A stretch of 15,214 nucleotides of DNA from SAR202 cluster bacterium (lineage in GTDB: Bacteria; Chloroflexota; Dehalococcoidia; Lucifugimonadales; JASMAO01). This document shows positions 1 through 6,873 of this stretch, one piece after another (within the stretch, counting starts at the first letter, position 1; each line of letters starts with the position of its first letter). Under the pieces are notes generated by a model. That model worked only from the letters and a program-made list of their open reading frames with translations, made no database searches and was not told the DNA's origin. Made by a program: the position numbers and the translations under genes. The stretch is taken from NCBI GenBank assembly GCA_030754315.1, contig JASMAO010000080.1, positions 1-15,214 of the forward strand. The letters run 5' to 3'.

Positions 1-390
1 GAAGAATTACAAGAAACCCTGGGCCTCACGTACTTGTTTATCGCCCATGACCTCTCCGTGGTAAGGCACATCAGTGAACGGGTCGCCGTGATGTACCTCG
101 GACATGTGGTTGAAGTGGCGACTAGAGAAGAATTGTATAATAACCCGCTTCACCCCTATACAAAAGCCTTGTTATCCGCAGTGCCCATCCCGGATCCGAT
201 TGCGGAAACCAAGCGCAAGAGGATGGTTATTGAGGGTGACATACCCAGCCCAATTAATCCACCAGAGGGATGCGTCTTCCACACCCGCTGTCCGAGCATG
301 GTGGAAGACTGCAAAGAGGCCATGCCAGAGTTGAAAGAGATTTCTGAAGGGCACTGGGTAGGATGCATTAGAGCCGAAGGATACGCTTAG
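1..390 (+). CDS. Oligopeptide/dipeptide ABC transporter ATP-binding protein, C-terminal part (5' end outside window)
   Basis: The reading frame is open from base 1 and ends in TAG at 388-390, so only the last 129 residues are present. The fragment begins just before the switch (H-loop) segment FIAHDLSVVRHISERVAVMY. The Opp/Dpp-type tail follows, with NNPLHPYTKALLSAVP (the oligo_HPY region) and GDIPSPINPPEGCVFHTRCP. Walker A, the signature motif and Walker B lie outside the window. Four cysteines (codons at 271, 289, 310 and 364; spacing CX5CX6CX17C) match the cysteine set of DppD/OppD/OppF-type ATPases. At least one family member has been described as binding a 4Fe-4S cluster there; cluster binding here is inference. 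The protein would power import of peptides or a similar solute at the inner face of the membrane. It is convergent with the permease genes at 700-2677, so it may serve them, but the strand change leaves this unproven. Confidence 0.93.
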   Translation, partial: EELQETLGLTYLFIAHDLSVVRHISERVAVMYLGHVVEVATREELYNNPLHPYTKALLSAVPIPDPIAETKRKRMVIEGDIPSPINPPEGCVFHTRCPSMVEDCKEAMPELKEISEGHWVGCIRAEGYA

Positions 391-699
391 AAACCCTTTT
401 CCCCTGCGGCACAAACCAATTTATACGAAGAGGGTATTTAGGCCCCCGCCGCCTGTGTTCCTCATTCATTCCCTATTTGATTTTGATCCGGCTTCTAGGG
501 TAACCGGCTTGCCGAACCGAAGCCAGCATCCTAATTCAGGGTTGGATATGGGCAATGGACCCAGTATTTCGATAACCTTTGGCGGAGATTACATCACCAA
601 GCTCATGCGCCTAGATCAATAATTCGACCGTCGGCAGCTGCGCTCGTTTCCCACTTACACCTCTGCATTTAAATCAGGTGCCGATTGGGAATTTGACCC
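391..699. other. Convergent intergenic region without a recognised gene
   Basis: This 309-base gap separates the ATPase stop from the stop of the DppC-like permease on the other strand. A plus-strand frame stays open through it and could start at GTG 455, running 55 codons to TAA at 620-622. It has no Shine-Dalgarno site and no recognisable product. A two-tier inverted repeat sits at 648-691. I see no classic terminator with a long T-run for either flanking gene. Confidence 0.5.
648..691. repeat. Two-tier inverted repeat between convergent genes, possible weak terminator
   Basis: TTCCCA (648-653) can pair with TGGGAA (686-691), and inside it CACCT (658-662) pairs with AGGTG (676-680), with a 13-base loop rich in A and T. 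On the plus strand the hairpin is followed by TTTGACCCTT, a poor T-tract. It lies just past the stop of the minus-strand permease gene and about 260 bases past the ATPase stop, so it could help end transcription from either side. The pairing is seen; the function is a guess. Confidence 0.3.
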
Positions 700-1644
700 T
701 TAATCAATTCGCGTTCTTGGGTCTAACGCGTCACGCATACCGTCACCAATAAAGTTGACCGCGATCACAGTCGTGGTAATTACAAATCCAGGTGGTATCC
801 AAAGCCATGGCATGTCCCGAAGAACATAAAGTCTCTGAGCCTGTTGCATCATATTGCCCCAAGTAGCGGTGGGTATCTTCACTCCGAACCCAAGAAAGCT
901 AAGCGCTGCCTCGGTTAGAATAGCACCAGCAACCATCAAAGTTGCCACTACCGCCACATAAGGCATGACTCCTGGCAAAATATGCCTAAACATCAAGCGT
1001 CTGTCACTCGCACCGAGGGCTCTGGCAGCGGTGGAATAGTCCATCTCTCTCAAAGATAGGACCTGGCCTCTAACAAGGCGAACAGTCCCCGTCCAACCTA
1101 GGCCTCCTAGGACAAAGATAATGTTCCAAACACTAGGTCCCGTTATTCCTACAAGTATGATCACTGCAAACAGAGACGGGAACGTCATAATTATTTCTGT
1201 GAAACGTTGCAAGAGGTCGTCGGTCCAACCACCGATGTACCCTGACACAACACCCATCACAGTTCCTATAGCTGCCGATATAGCAGCGGCGGCCACTCCT
1301 ACCGTAAGAGATACTCTCCCAGCATACAAGAGACGGGCGAATACATCCCTACCTACTCTATCCGTGCCCAACCAGTGTTCAGTTGACGGAGGTTGTTTGA
1401 TTATATTCAAATCGATAAAGTTCGGATCCTGTGGAGCAATTAGAGGGGCGAAAACAGCAGAAAGCAGGTAAGCCGATAAAAGTGCAAAACCCGACATCGC
1501 CAATTTATGTCGACGAAATCTAGCCCAGGCAGTGGTGCTGGTCCGTTTAACCGTCAGAGATTGAGCTAATTCCGACTGTTTTGAATTATCGTCTGGTTCG
1601 ATCGCGCCCGTTCCGGAAACCTGAGCGCTATCCGATTCGGCCAT
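700..1644 (-). CDS. dppC: Peptide/nickel-type ABC transporter permease, DppC/OppC family
   Basis: This is an inner-membrane permease subunit that forms the channel of an Opp/Dpp-type importer with its DppB-like partner. The preferred start gives 314 residues, normal for the family. A polar N-terminal tail of about 45 residues precedes the first membrane span (about 48-70). The family motif HWLGTDRVGRDVFARLL lies near residues 90-106, with further hydrophobic spans near 110-135, 155-185, 225-250 and 282-302. The EAA loop that docks on the ATPase, DYSTAARALGASDRRLMFRH, is at about 202-221. The ATG at 1644 is chosen because AAGGAGG sits 6 bases upstream on the minus strand; upstream in-frame TTG/ATG codons at 1674 and 1671 lack such a site. 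It follows the DppB-like gene by 64 bases. The symbol is a family label; the substrate is unknown. Confidence 0.93.
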   Translation of the reverse strand: MAESDSAQVSGTGAIEPDDNSKQSELAQSLTVKRTSTTAWARFRRHKLAMSGFALLSAYLLSAVFAPLIAPQDPNFIDLNIIKQPPSTEHWLGTDRVGRDVFARLLYAGRVSLTVGVAAAAISAAIGTVMGVVSGYIGGWTDDLLQRFTEIIMTFPSLFAVIILVGITGPSVWNIIFVLGGLGWTGTVRLVRGQVLSLREMDYSTAARALGASDRRLMFRHILPGVMPYVAVVATLMVAGAILTEAALSFLGFGVKIPTATWGNMMQQAQRLYVLRDMPWLWIPPGFVITTTVIAVNFIGDGMRDALDPRTRID

Positions 1645-1708
1645 TCTCAGCCTCCTTAGCAATTTCAACATCAAATCCTGATGGCATCATAGATACCTTC
1701 ACCATGAA

Positions 1709-2677
1709 TCAATCACCGGTCCTTATTCGAGGGTCGACAACCGCGTACAATATATCCGCTAACAGATTCGAAACAAGGACTATCAAAGCGGTGATAAAGG
1801 CAACCCCCATCAATACCGGATAATCCGCATTAACCATGGCTCTAACAGCGAAGAGGCCCATGCCAGGCCATGCAAACATCTGCTCAATGACAAGGGCACC
1901 GCCAAACAGTATAGGAAGTCTCATGGTTGAGATCGTAATCAGTGGCAGCAGCGCGTTACGAAACGCATGCCTGCCGATGACCCAGAATTCAGAGAGTCCT
2001 TTTGCTCTAGCTGTCGTCACGTAATCTGAGCTCATTACCTCTAGCATGGCCGTGCGAGCAAATCTAGTGCTTGTGGCAAGGAGTTCAATCGACAAAATGA
2101 ATGCTGGCAACATCAAATGATAAATATTGTCCCAAAGATTGTAGACACCCAACTCACTGGTCCATCCGTGTGATGGGAACAATGGAACCTTCAACACCAC
2201 CAAAAAGAGAGCAATCAAGGCCAAGAAGAAAGTAGGGATTGCTATCCCGATCAGAGAAATAAAACTAAGGAAGTAGTCATAATAACTATATTGTCTGAGG
2301 GCTGCAACAACACCTAAAACAATGCCGCCGACTGTGCCCAAGATAAGTGCAGTGAAAGTGAGTTGCAAAGTGGGTATAAGCCGTCCCACAATCATTTCGA
2401 TGACAGGCAATCCTGTCATGAAGGAATACCCAAAATTGCCTCTAGCTAATTGACCAAGCCAGATAACGTAACGAACGGGTATCGGTTTATTCAAGCCGTA
2501 CCGCTCTTTTTGTTTATCGATGTACTCTTGGGAAATGCCTTCTTGCATGGAGAACGGGTCAATTAGCGCTGTGACAGGGTCTCCGGGTAATAAAACCATC
2601 ATCACATACGTGATTGCGGAAATCGCTAGCAACATCGGGATAAATACTAGGAAACGCCGGATAATGTATTTTGTCAT
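1709..2677 (-). CDS. dppB: Peptide/nickel-type ABC transporter permease, DppB/OppB family
   Basis: This 322-residue inner-membrane permease is the usual partner of the DppC-like protein encoded 64 bases downstream. The N-terminus MTKYIIRRFLVFIPMLLAIS is the typical first span (about 8-30). It is followed by the periplasmic region with LLPGDPVTALI and YGLNKPIPVRYVIWL, then spans near 101-126, 135-161, 186-204, 242-266 and 284-310. The EAA docking loop, DYVTTARAKGLSEFWVIGRH, is at about 218-237. The family ending VDPRIRT is intact. The ATG at 2677 gives the normal N-terminus, although only a weak purine-rich site precedes it. The gene lies 254 bases behind the binding-protein gene and beyond a strong terminator, so it may be expressed at a lower level or from its own promoter. 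The substrate cannot be read from sequence. Confidence 0.94.
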   Translation of the reverse strand: MTKYIIRRFLVFIPMLLAISAITYVMMVLLPGDPVTALIDPFSMQEGISQEYIDKQKERYGLNKPIPVRYVIWLGQLARGNFGYSFMTGLPVIEMIVGRLIPTLQLTFTALILGTVGGIVLGVVAALRQYSYYDYFLSFISLIGIAIPTFFLALIALFLVVLKVPLFPSHGWTSELGVYNLWDNIYHLMLPAFILSIELLATSTRFARTAMLEVMSSDYVTTARAKGLSEFWVIGRHAFRNALLPLITISTMRLPILFGGALVIEQMFAWPGMGLFAVRAMVNADYPVLMGVAFITALIVLVSNLLADILYAVVDPRIRTGD

Positions 2678-2854
2678 CTATTCTTCATTCTCAAGTTAGT
2701 TTACACCAAAGAGAATACTAACATTTTAGTCAAGGTTCTGCGTGTTCTCCAGAGCCATTTTGTGGAATTAGGCCAGATCGCGAACAAAAACTAGCGCTGA
2801 CGAAACCAAGCGCGCCAATTAAGTCTTCAATTTAAATCGTGGCTGTGTTTGTCG

Positions 2855-2893
2855 AAGAAAAGAACATGGGCTCGTTTTCCAACGAGCCCATGT
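2855..2893 (-). terminator. Intrinsic terminator behind the binding-protein gene
   Basis: A perfect 13-bp stem (2864-2876 pairing with 2881-2893; arm ACATGGGCTCGTT) encloses a four-base loop that reads GGAA on the minus strand. The stem is followed on that strand by the T-rich tail TCTTTTCTT (2863-2855). It lies 38 bases past the stop of the minus-strand solute-binding protein gene. This is the clearest terminator in the window. It probably makes the binding protein more abundant than the permeases downstream, a common arrangement for ABC importers. Confidence 0.85.
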
Positions 2894-2931
2894 CTATTAA
2901 CCTACCGTCAACTCTCCTGTAATCAGTTCAC

Positions 2932-4839
2932 CTATTGTGCTATGGGCTTAAGATCCCACTGCTCTGGGTGATACTTGTTCCAGGCGCCTCCCTGGAATAC
3001 AGGAAGAATCTCGATGGTGGCGAAGCTAGTCGCCGCACCGGCTTGGTCAAGAACTGGCTGATACCAGCGGTTGTTCTTGAACCACCACTCATTCTGTCGG
3101 AAGACCGGCAGGAATGGCATTCTGTCGATGAAGTCCTCAGCAATCGCTCGATAAGGCACGGCTCGCTCTGCAACGGTCCTGCCCTTCTTGCCAGCCTGGA
3201 TCAAAGCTTCCAGCTCTTCGTTCCCGTAGCGTCCGCCGTTCTGAGCAGCAGTCGACATCTGGGAATCTAGCCAGCCACTTGGGTCCGAGGGAGCTCCGAA
3301 GCCCGCGAATACGAGTTCGAAATCGCTCTTGTTGTAGTAGTCCTCAACCCAGGCAGGACCCTGCTGGAGAACGGTCTCCATCTTGATCCCTACAACAGCC
3401 AGCATCTGCTGGATGGCTGCGAAGAAGTCGCCACGGTCAACATAGTACGTCTTGTTGTGGATAACCGTGTCATAGTCATACCCTGCTGCGTCCAAGAGTT
3501 CCTTGGCCTTGTCAGGGTTGTACTCGTAGCGTGCGTCCCATTCGGCACAGTCACACCACGCTGGGTTCTGGAACGGCGTGTTAATCGGCGTTCCGTTACC
3601 CTGCCAGAAGGCATCAATCAGTGCCCTGCGGTCGAGCGCGTGCAGGAATGCCTGTCGCACTCTGAAGTCCGCTGCAGGCTCAAATTCGTTGTGGAACATG
3701 AAGCTCCGCATAATCGAGCCCTGGATCCCGATTACGTTAAACCGAGGATCCGCGATCAGGGCTTGGTACATCTCCGATGTCAATGTCGGGTACGTAGAAC
3801 CGTGAATCTCACCTCTCTGCATCGCAACGAACAGTGCGTCGCGTGGCTCTATGAACTCAAAGGTGACTCTGTCCAGCAAAGGCGCTCCGAGGAAATAATC
3901 CGGGTTTGCCTTGACTCCCCAGCCAACATCAGCAACGAAAGCTGTGTCCAGCATGAAGGGACCAGATCCTATGGACGCGGAGGTGTGGAACGGATGGGCC
4001 TCAAAATCGGCCTCCGCAACGTCCCCTAAGATGTGCTTAGGAGCTATAACTAAGCTGCAGCACTTATCATAGAAAAGTGCGTTCGCAAACTCTTGGTCAA
4101 AACGGACTGTGTAATCGTCTACCTTGACGATACCCTCAGCCGTGGTGGCCGTACCATCTATCACTGCCTGCGCACCCTTGATGAGGGCAAGCGGCTGCGG
4201 TCGCGGGTTGATGGCTGGATTGAGGGCTGTATTGTACGTCCAGACAACGTCATCAGCCGTAACTTCGACGCCGTCATGCCACTTTGCGCCCTTCCTGAGA
4301 TAGAAGGTGTAGGAAGTAGCATCTTCAGCGGCTTCCCAGCGCTCAGCCAGGTCCGGGGACCATTGGCCTGCGATGTCATCTTTAAAGATGAGCTGGGAAT
4401 ACATCAAGTTCCATGCCCAGCCATGCGGCCGAGAAGTCGACCTGAAGGGGTTGAGGTGATTGATGGCTTCTTTATATCGAAGCTTCAGCACCTTTTCCTC
4501 ACGGGCTCGTTCTACCTCAACGACCTTTATGACCTCTTTCTCGACTTCAACGATTTCTTTTACTTCCTTGACTACCTCAACAATCCTGTCCTTCGGTACG
4601 GTAACGTAGACAGGCACGTCTTTCTGAACGACTACCGTCTCGCCCGCCACTTCGACGGTCTTGACGACCTCTTGGGTCACGATTTTCTCGACCGGTACTT
4701 CTTTAACTACTTGTACTTCAACCGGGACCTCTTTGATGACCTCGACGATTTCGGTCTCTGTGCTACAAGCCAGAGCAACCGCCGACAAGGCCGTCAAAAC
4801 GAGACCCAGCCAAATCCCTTTCACTAAACGACTAGGCAT
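2932..4839 (-). CDS. ABC transporter substrate-binding lipoprotein, family 5 (peptide/nickel type), with Val/Glu/Lys-rich stalk
   Basis: This 635-residue exported lipoprotein should capture the solute for the permease pair encoded downstream. Residues 1-24 form a signal peptide ending in the lipobox VALAC, with the lipidated cysteine at 25. Residues 28-115 are a low-complexity stalk of alternating hydrophobic and charged residues (repeated KEVPVE units). The binding fold starts near residue 117 with LKLRYKEAINHLNPFRST. Family-5 features follow: LAERWEAAEDATSYTFYLRKGAKWHDGVEVTADDVVWTY-like text near 165-205 (the KWHDG signature), and RVRQAFLHALDRRALID near 393-409. The start ATG at 4839 has a strong AAGGAGG site 5 bases upstream. 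The typical family-5 protein is roughly 500-550 residues; the excess is the stalk. Such stalks are, from memory, common in Chloroflexota binding proteins. The ligand is unknown; peptide, nickel or another small solute are all possible. Confidence 0.95.
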   Translation of the reverse strand: MPSRLVKGIWLGLVLTALSAVALACSTETEIVEVIKEVPVEVQVVKEVPVEKIVTQEVVKTVEVAGETVVVQKDVPVYVTVPKDRIVEVVKEVKEIVEVEKEVIKVVEVERAREEKVLKLRYKEAINHLNPFRSTSRPHGWAWNLMYSQLIFKDDIAGQWSPDLAERWEAAEDATSYTFYLRKGAKWHDGVEVTADDVVWTYNTALNPAINPRPQPLALIKGAQAVIDGTATTAEGIVKVDDYTVRFDQEFANALFYDKCCSLVIAPKHILGDVAEADFEAHPFHTSASIGSGPFMLDTAFVADVGWGVKANPDYFLGAPLLDRVTFEFIEPRDALFVAMQRGEIHGSTYPTLTSEMYQALIADPRFNVIGIQGSIMRSFMFHNEFEPAADFRVRQAFLHALDRRALIDAFWQGNGTPINTPFQNPAWCDCAEWDARYEYNPDKAKELLDAAGYDYDTVIHNKTYYVDRGDFFAAIQQMLAVVGIKMETVLQQGPAWVEDYYNKSDFELVFAGFGAPSDPSGWLDSQMSTAAQNGGRYGNEELEALIQAGKKGRTVAERAVPYRAIAEDFIDRMPFLPVFRQNEWWFKNNRWYQPVLDQAGAATSFATIEILPVFQGGAWNKYHPEQWDLKPIAQ

Positions 4840-4876
4840 ACTATCCTCCTTACAACGCTATTCTGCATTCTACTGC

Positions 4877-4924
4877 GGCACGTCCGCAGACTTACACATA
4901 GGCACGTCCGCAGACCTACGCATA
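4877..4924. repeat. Two tandem 24-bp direct repeats in the binding-protein 5' leader
   Basis: Bases 4877-4900 and 4901-4924 are adjacent copies of a 24-bp unit beginning GGCACGTCCGCAGAC, differing at two positions. The first copy is part of a short inverted repeat, TGCGG (4874-4878) and CCGCA (4884-4888). If the promoter at 4936-4965 is right, both copies lie in the first 55 bases or so of the untranslated leader of the binding-protein mRNA. They could be a regulator-binding site or an RNA element, or a simple recent duplication. Confidence 0.85.
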
Positions 4925-4935
4925 AAAGCTACGGC

Positions 4936-4965
4936 ATCATCCCAGATATTTATCCCCTTTGTCAA
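4936..4965 (-). promoter_or_regulatory. Candidate sigma-70-type promoter for the binding-protein gene
   Basis: On the minus strand a perfect TTGACA (4965-4960) is followed after 18 bases by GATGAT (4941-4936), which matches the TATAAT consensus at 4 of 6 positions. Transcription would begin near 4929, giving a leader of about 90 bases that contains the tandem repeats. This is the only good -35 hexamer in the gap. The weak -10 keeps confidence moderate. Confidence 0.5.
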
Positions 4966-5167
4966 GTTTTGCAGCCCAACACAGTAATTTGAAGACTCCT
5001 CGACACCACAGTTCTTCGCTTTCGCCTACGAACCTGGTAAGCATAAACCCAGCGCCCATTCACAGTGGTAATTGAACTGCTAATCGCACCGAAACCCGAC
5101 CACGACCCATCTCATCGTGGCAAAACTCCGATCTGGACACCTTGCGACAATACGTGAAGGCTGGAAA

Positions 5168-5707
5168 CTAAGCAGATCCCTTAGTCTCTCGTCTTTGAGG
5201 TTTCTTGGCTGGGTTAGCTTTAACTTCAAATGTGCCTTTGCCTGCGGTACCCTCTAGCACTGTACCAGTAATCTGATTCCCTTCAAGGACGCCTTCGAAT
5301 TTGGTCATATACATCGGAATATTAAATTTCACGGACGCAGTCTCTGCGTTGATTCGTACAAATTGAAGGGCAATCCAAGACTCATTTCCTTCTATCAATG
5401 TGGCCCCCTCGTCTCGCTTGGCTTCAGCCCCTTCACCCACGAGCTTCTTCGGCATAAACTCCAGTATGATCTCCTTAGTGACATCTTTCTTGGTAGCAAC
5501 GTCGTACACCGTGAACGTCCCTTCCCAAACCGAGTCATACAACTCAGACTCGACCGGATTTGGCGTAGCTGTAGGGACTGGTGTAGGGAACACAACAGGC
5601 GCAGCTTCTGAACATGCTGCAATAACCCACGCCGGTAACGCCACCAGCGCCAAAACAGCCAGGAATCGAATTGGAAACCTGTTCCACCTAAGCTTCTTGT
5701 ATTCCAC
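5168..5707 (-). CDS. Small exported lipoprotein of unknown function
   Basis: I do not recognise a family. The 179-residue product begins with a basic N-region (MEYKKLRWNRFPIRF), a hydrophobic core (LAVLALVALPAWVI) and a lipobox IAAC, placing the lipidated cysteine at residue 32. A Pro/Thr linker (PVVFPTPVPTATPNP) tethers the mature domain. That domain looks beta-rich, with alternating strands such as WEGTFTVYDV, WIALQFVRI, VKFNIPMYM and KFEGVLEGNQITGTVLEGT, reminiscent of small beta-barrel or lipocalin-like lipoproteins. The tail is basic (KANPAKKPQRRETKGSA). GTG at 5707 is chosen because AAGGAGA lies 5 bases upstream; an in-frame ATG at 5728 would add seven residues but has no ribosome site. 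Its place between the dioxygenase and the importer does not reveal its role. Confidence 0.85.
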   Translation of the reverse strand: MEYKKLRWNRFPIRFLAVLALVALPAWVIAACSEAAPVVFPTPVPTATPNPVESELYDSVWEGTFTVYDVATKKDVTKEIILEFMPKKLVGEGAEAKRDEGATLIEGNESWIALQFVRINAETASVKFNIPMYMTKFEGVLEGNQITGTVLEGTAGKGTFEVKANPAKKPQRRETKGSA

Positions 5708-5792
5708 CAGTCTCTCCTTGTAGTACATACTTTACACTAAGACATTACTTTGACAGTGAAGTGTGACCGCCAAACCGTCGTCTCTCGCCATC

Positions 5793-5798
5793 ATTATA
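5793..5798 (-). promoter_or_regulatory. Candidate -10 element for the lipoprotein gene
   Basis: A perfect TATAAT is read on the minus strand (5798-5793), preceded by TG, about 85 bases upstream of the chosen GTG start. No convincing -35 hexamer is found at the usual distance. Position in the intergenic gap and orientation support it. Confidence 0.35.
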
Positions 5799-5841
5799 CA
5801 GGCCCCCCATAGGAAATTGAGAGATACCCGAGTGTGTACCA

Positions 5842-5878
5842 AACGCCAATGCGCGTATTCATCAAAAACGCAGGCGTT
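5842..5878. repeat. Inverted repeat between dioxygenase and lipoprotein genes
   Basis: AACGCC (5842-5847) pairs with GGCGTT (5873-5878), and after a two-base bulge TGCG (5850-5853) pairs with CGCA (5869-5872), giving 10 bp around a 15-base loop. It lies upstream of the candidate -10 element of the lipoprotein gene. There is no T-run on the minus strand after it, so it is not a standard terminator; it might be an operator or an RNA hairpin. A smaller repeat, TCTGTA (5908-5913) and TACAGA (5921-5926), sits between it and the dioxygenase stop and has a short TTTAGG tail on the minus strand. Confidence 0.3.
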
Positions 5879-5946
5879 CTTAACCGGCTTTCATTGCCAA
5901 CCTAAATCTGTAGTTACGAGTACAGACATCTGGCACACAAGCACGG

Positions 5947-6807
5947 TCATGTGGAGGGACCCAGTCGACCTACCAAATCTAAGAATCGGTCACTTGCCCC
6001 CTCTAGCGCATTCTCCGCAATAGGCAAAGCACGTCCGCTCCTCCGTGGCCAAATACTTGCATACTGTATGTTCATCAGGTAACGGACGCGGTCGGAGGTG
6101 TTTGGTGCACCGCGATGCCAAGTCTGCGAATTCTGAATATATATATCGCCCGCTTTACAAAAAACGGAGGCAGGCCCCTTCCCATCAAACTCCGGATTTT
6201 CTTGATCATTTGGGTGCCTGCCTGAATGGTGGCTGCCTGGAATGTATTGAGTGGGACCGTGCTCAATTAACTCAATGTCCGACAAAGGCACCTGAACCGT
6301 GAGCCACAACACCCTCAATTGAATTCGTGGATCATGTCTCTCAATACTCTCTGGTAGAGGGAAATGTATCTCCCCGGCATCAGCATGCCACTGGTCGATT
6401 GATAGCCCTGGTTTGTTGCGAATAACGTTCTGTCCAACGAATTTCATACCTTTGTACCAGTTGAAGCTAAGTATAGCCTCAGCTAGGCTGAATATAGGCT
6501 CGCGGAGAAGCATGTCCCTAAACACCTGGTCAAGTTCAACCGTGTTTCTAAGAACGAAAGGGATCTCTTCATCTGAACCACTCGGTTTTTCCAACTGGAC
6601 AAACACCTCGTCAGCTGAATTTCTACTGTCTCGTGCCAACAGAGCCGGATTGTCAAGAAATTCGTCGGCCCTTTTCCGAAGAGAGGCTATCTCACTAGCA
6701 GTGATCACGTTTGGAACATGAACGTACCCATCTCTGAGGAACTGATCTACTATTTGTTGCGTTTTCTGGGGACTCAAAGATTCCCCAGCCAAAATTGAAG
6801 ATGTCAT
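5947..6807 (-). CDS. Phytanoyl-CoA dioxygenase (PhyH) family Fe(II)/2-oxoglutarate oxygenase
   Basis: The 286-residue protein belongs to the PhyH family, which hydroxylates varied small molecules using Fe(II), oxygen and 2-oxoglutarate. The iron ligands are visible: QWHADAG gives H141 and D143, and QTWHRGAPNTSDRVRYLMN gives H231, with R242 (11 residues later, as in human PHYH) or R240 as the 2-oxoglutarate contact. The loop GPTQYIPGSHHSGRHP (about 184-199) is typical of the family, as is the N-terminal DQFLRDGYVHVPNVI helix-strand start. Length is normal. ATG at 6807 is preceded by GAGGGGG on the minus strand, 5 bases away. It starts 66 bases after the threonine aldolase stop, so the two are probably cotranscribed. 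The substrate is unknown; PhyH members act on acyl-CoAs, ectoine, amino acids, phosphonates and secondary metabolites. Confidence 0.92.
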   Translation of the reverse strand: MTSSILAGESLSPQKTQQIVDQFLRDGYVHVPNVITASEIASLRKRADEFLDNPALLARDSRNSADEVFVQLEKPSGSDEEIPFVLRNTVELDQVFRDMLLREPIFSLAEAILSFNWYKGMKFVGQNVIRNKPGLSIDQWHADAGEIHFPLPESIERHDPRIQLRVLWLTVQVPLSDIELIEHGPTQYIPGSHHSGRHPNDQENPEFDGKGPASVFCKAGDIYIQNSQTWHRGAPNTSDRVRYLMNIQYASIWPRRSGRALPIAENALEGASDRFLDLVGRLGPST

Positions 6808-6873
6808 AGCTACCCCCTCGATCTCCTTTCGACTAGCCCGCTTTTACTGATAGGGGCCATTCAACAAATCGCT

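Larger units (their letters stand above)
4840..5167. other. Upstream region of the binding-protein gene
   Basis: This 328-base gap holds a strong minus-strand ribosome site next to 4839, a 24-bp tandem repeat pair (4877-4924) and a candidate minus-strand promoter (4936-4965). The rest (about 4966-5167) shows no gene on either strand. A 6-bp inverted repeat, CCACGA (5100-5105) with TCGTGG (5115-5120), lies 48 bases past the lipoprotein stop and has no T-run, so it is at best a weak terminator. Confidence 0.6.

Noticed and set aside
2678..2760. TTGACT and TATTCT on the minus strand as a promoter for the permease genes
   Set aside because: The two hexamers are only about 10 bases apart, too close for a standard promoter.
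4093..4827. Long plus-strand open frame opposite the binding-protein gene (244 codons)
   Set aside because: It mirrors the repetitive Val/Glu/Lys stalk and gives a low-complexity D/F/L/Y-rich product. The minus-strand gene has a signal peptide, a ribosome site and a full domain, so this is a shadow frame.
4966..5167. Search for a tRNA or small RNA gene in the gap before the binding-protein promoter
   Set aside because: No cloverleaf with matching arms or a T-loop consensus could be assembled on either strand.
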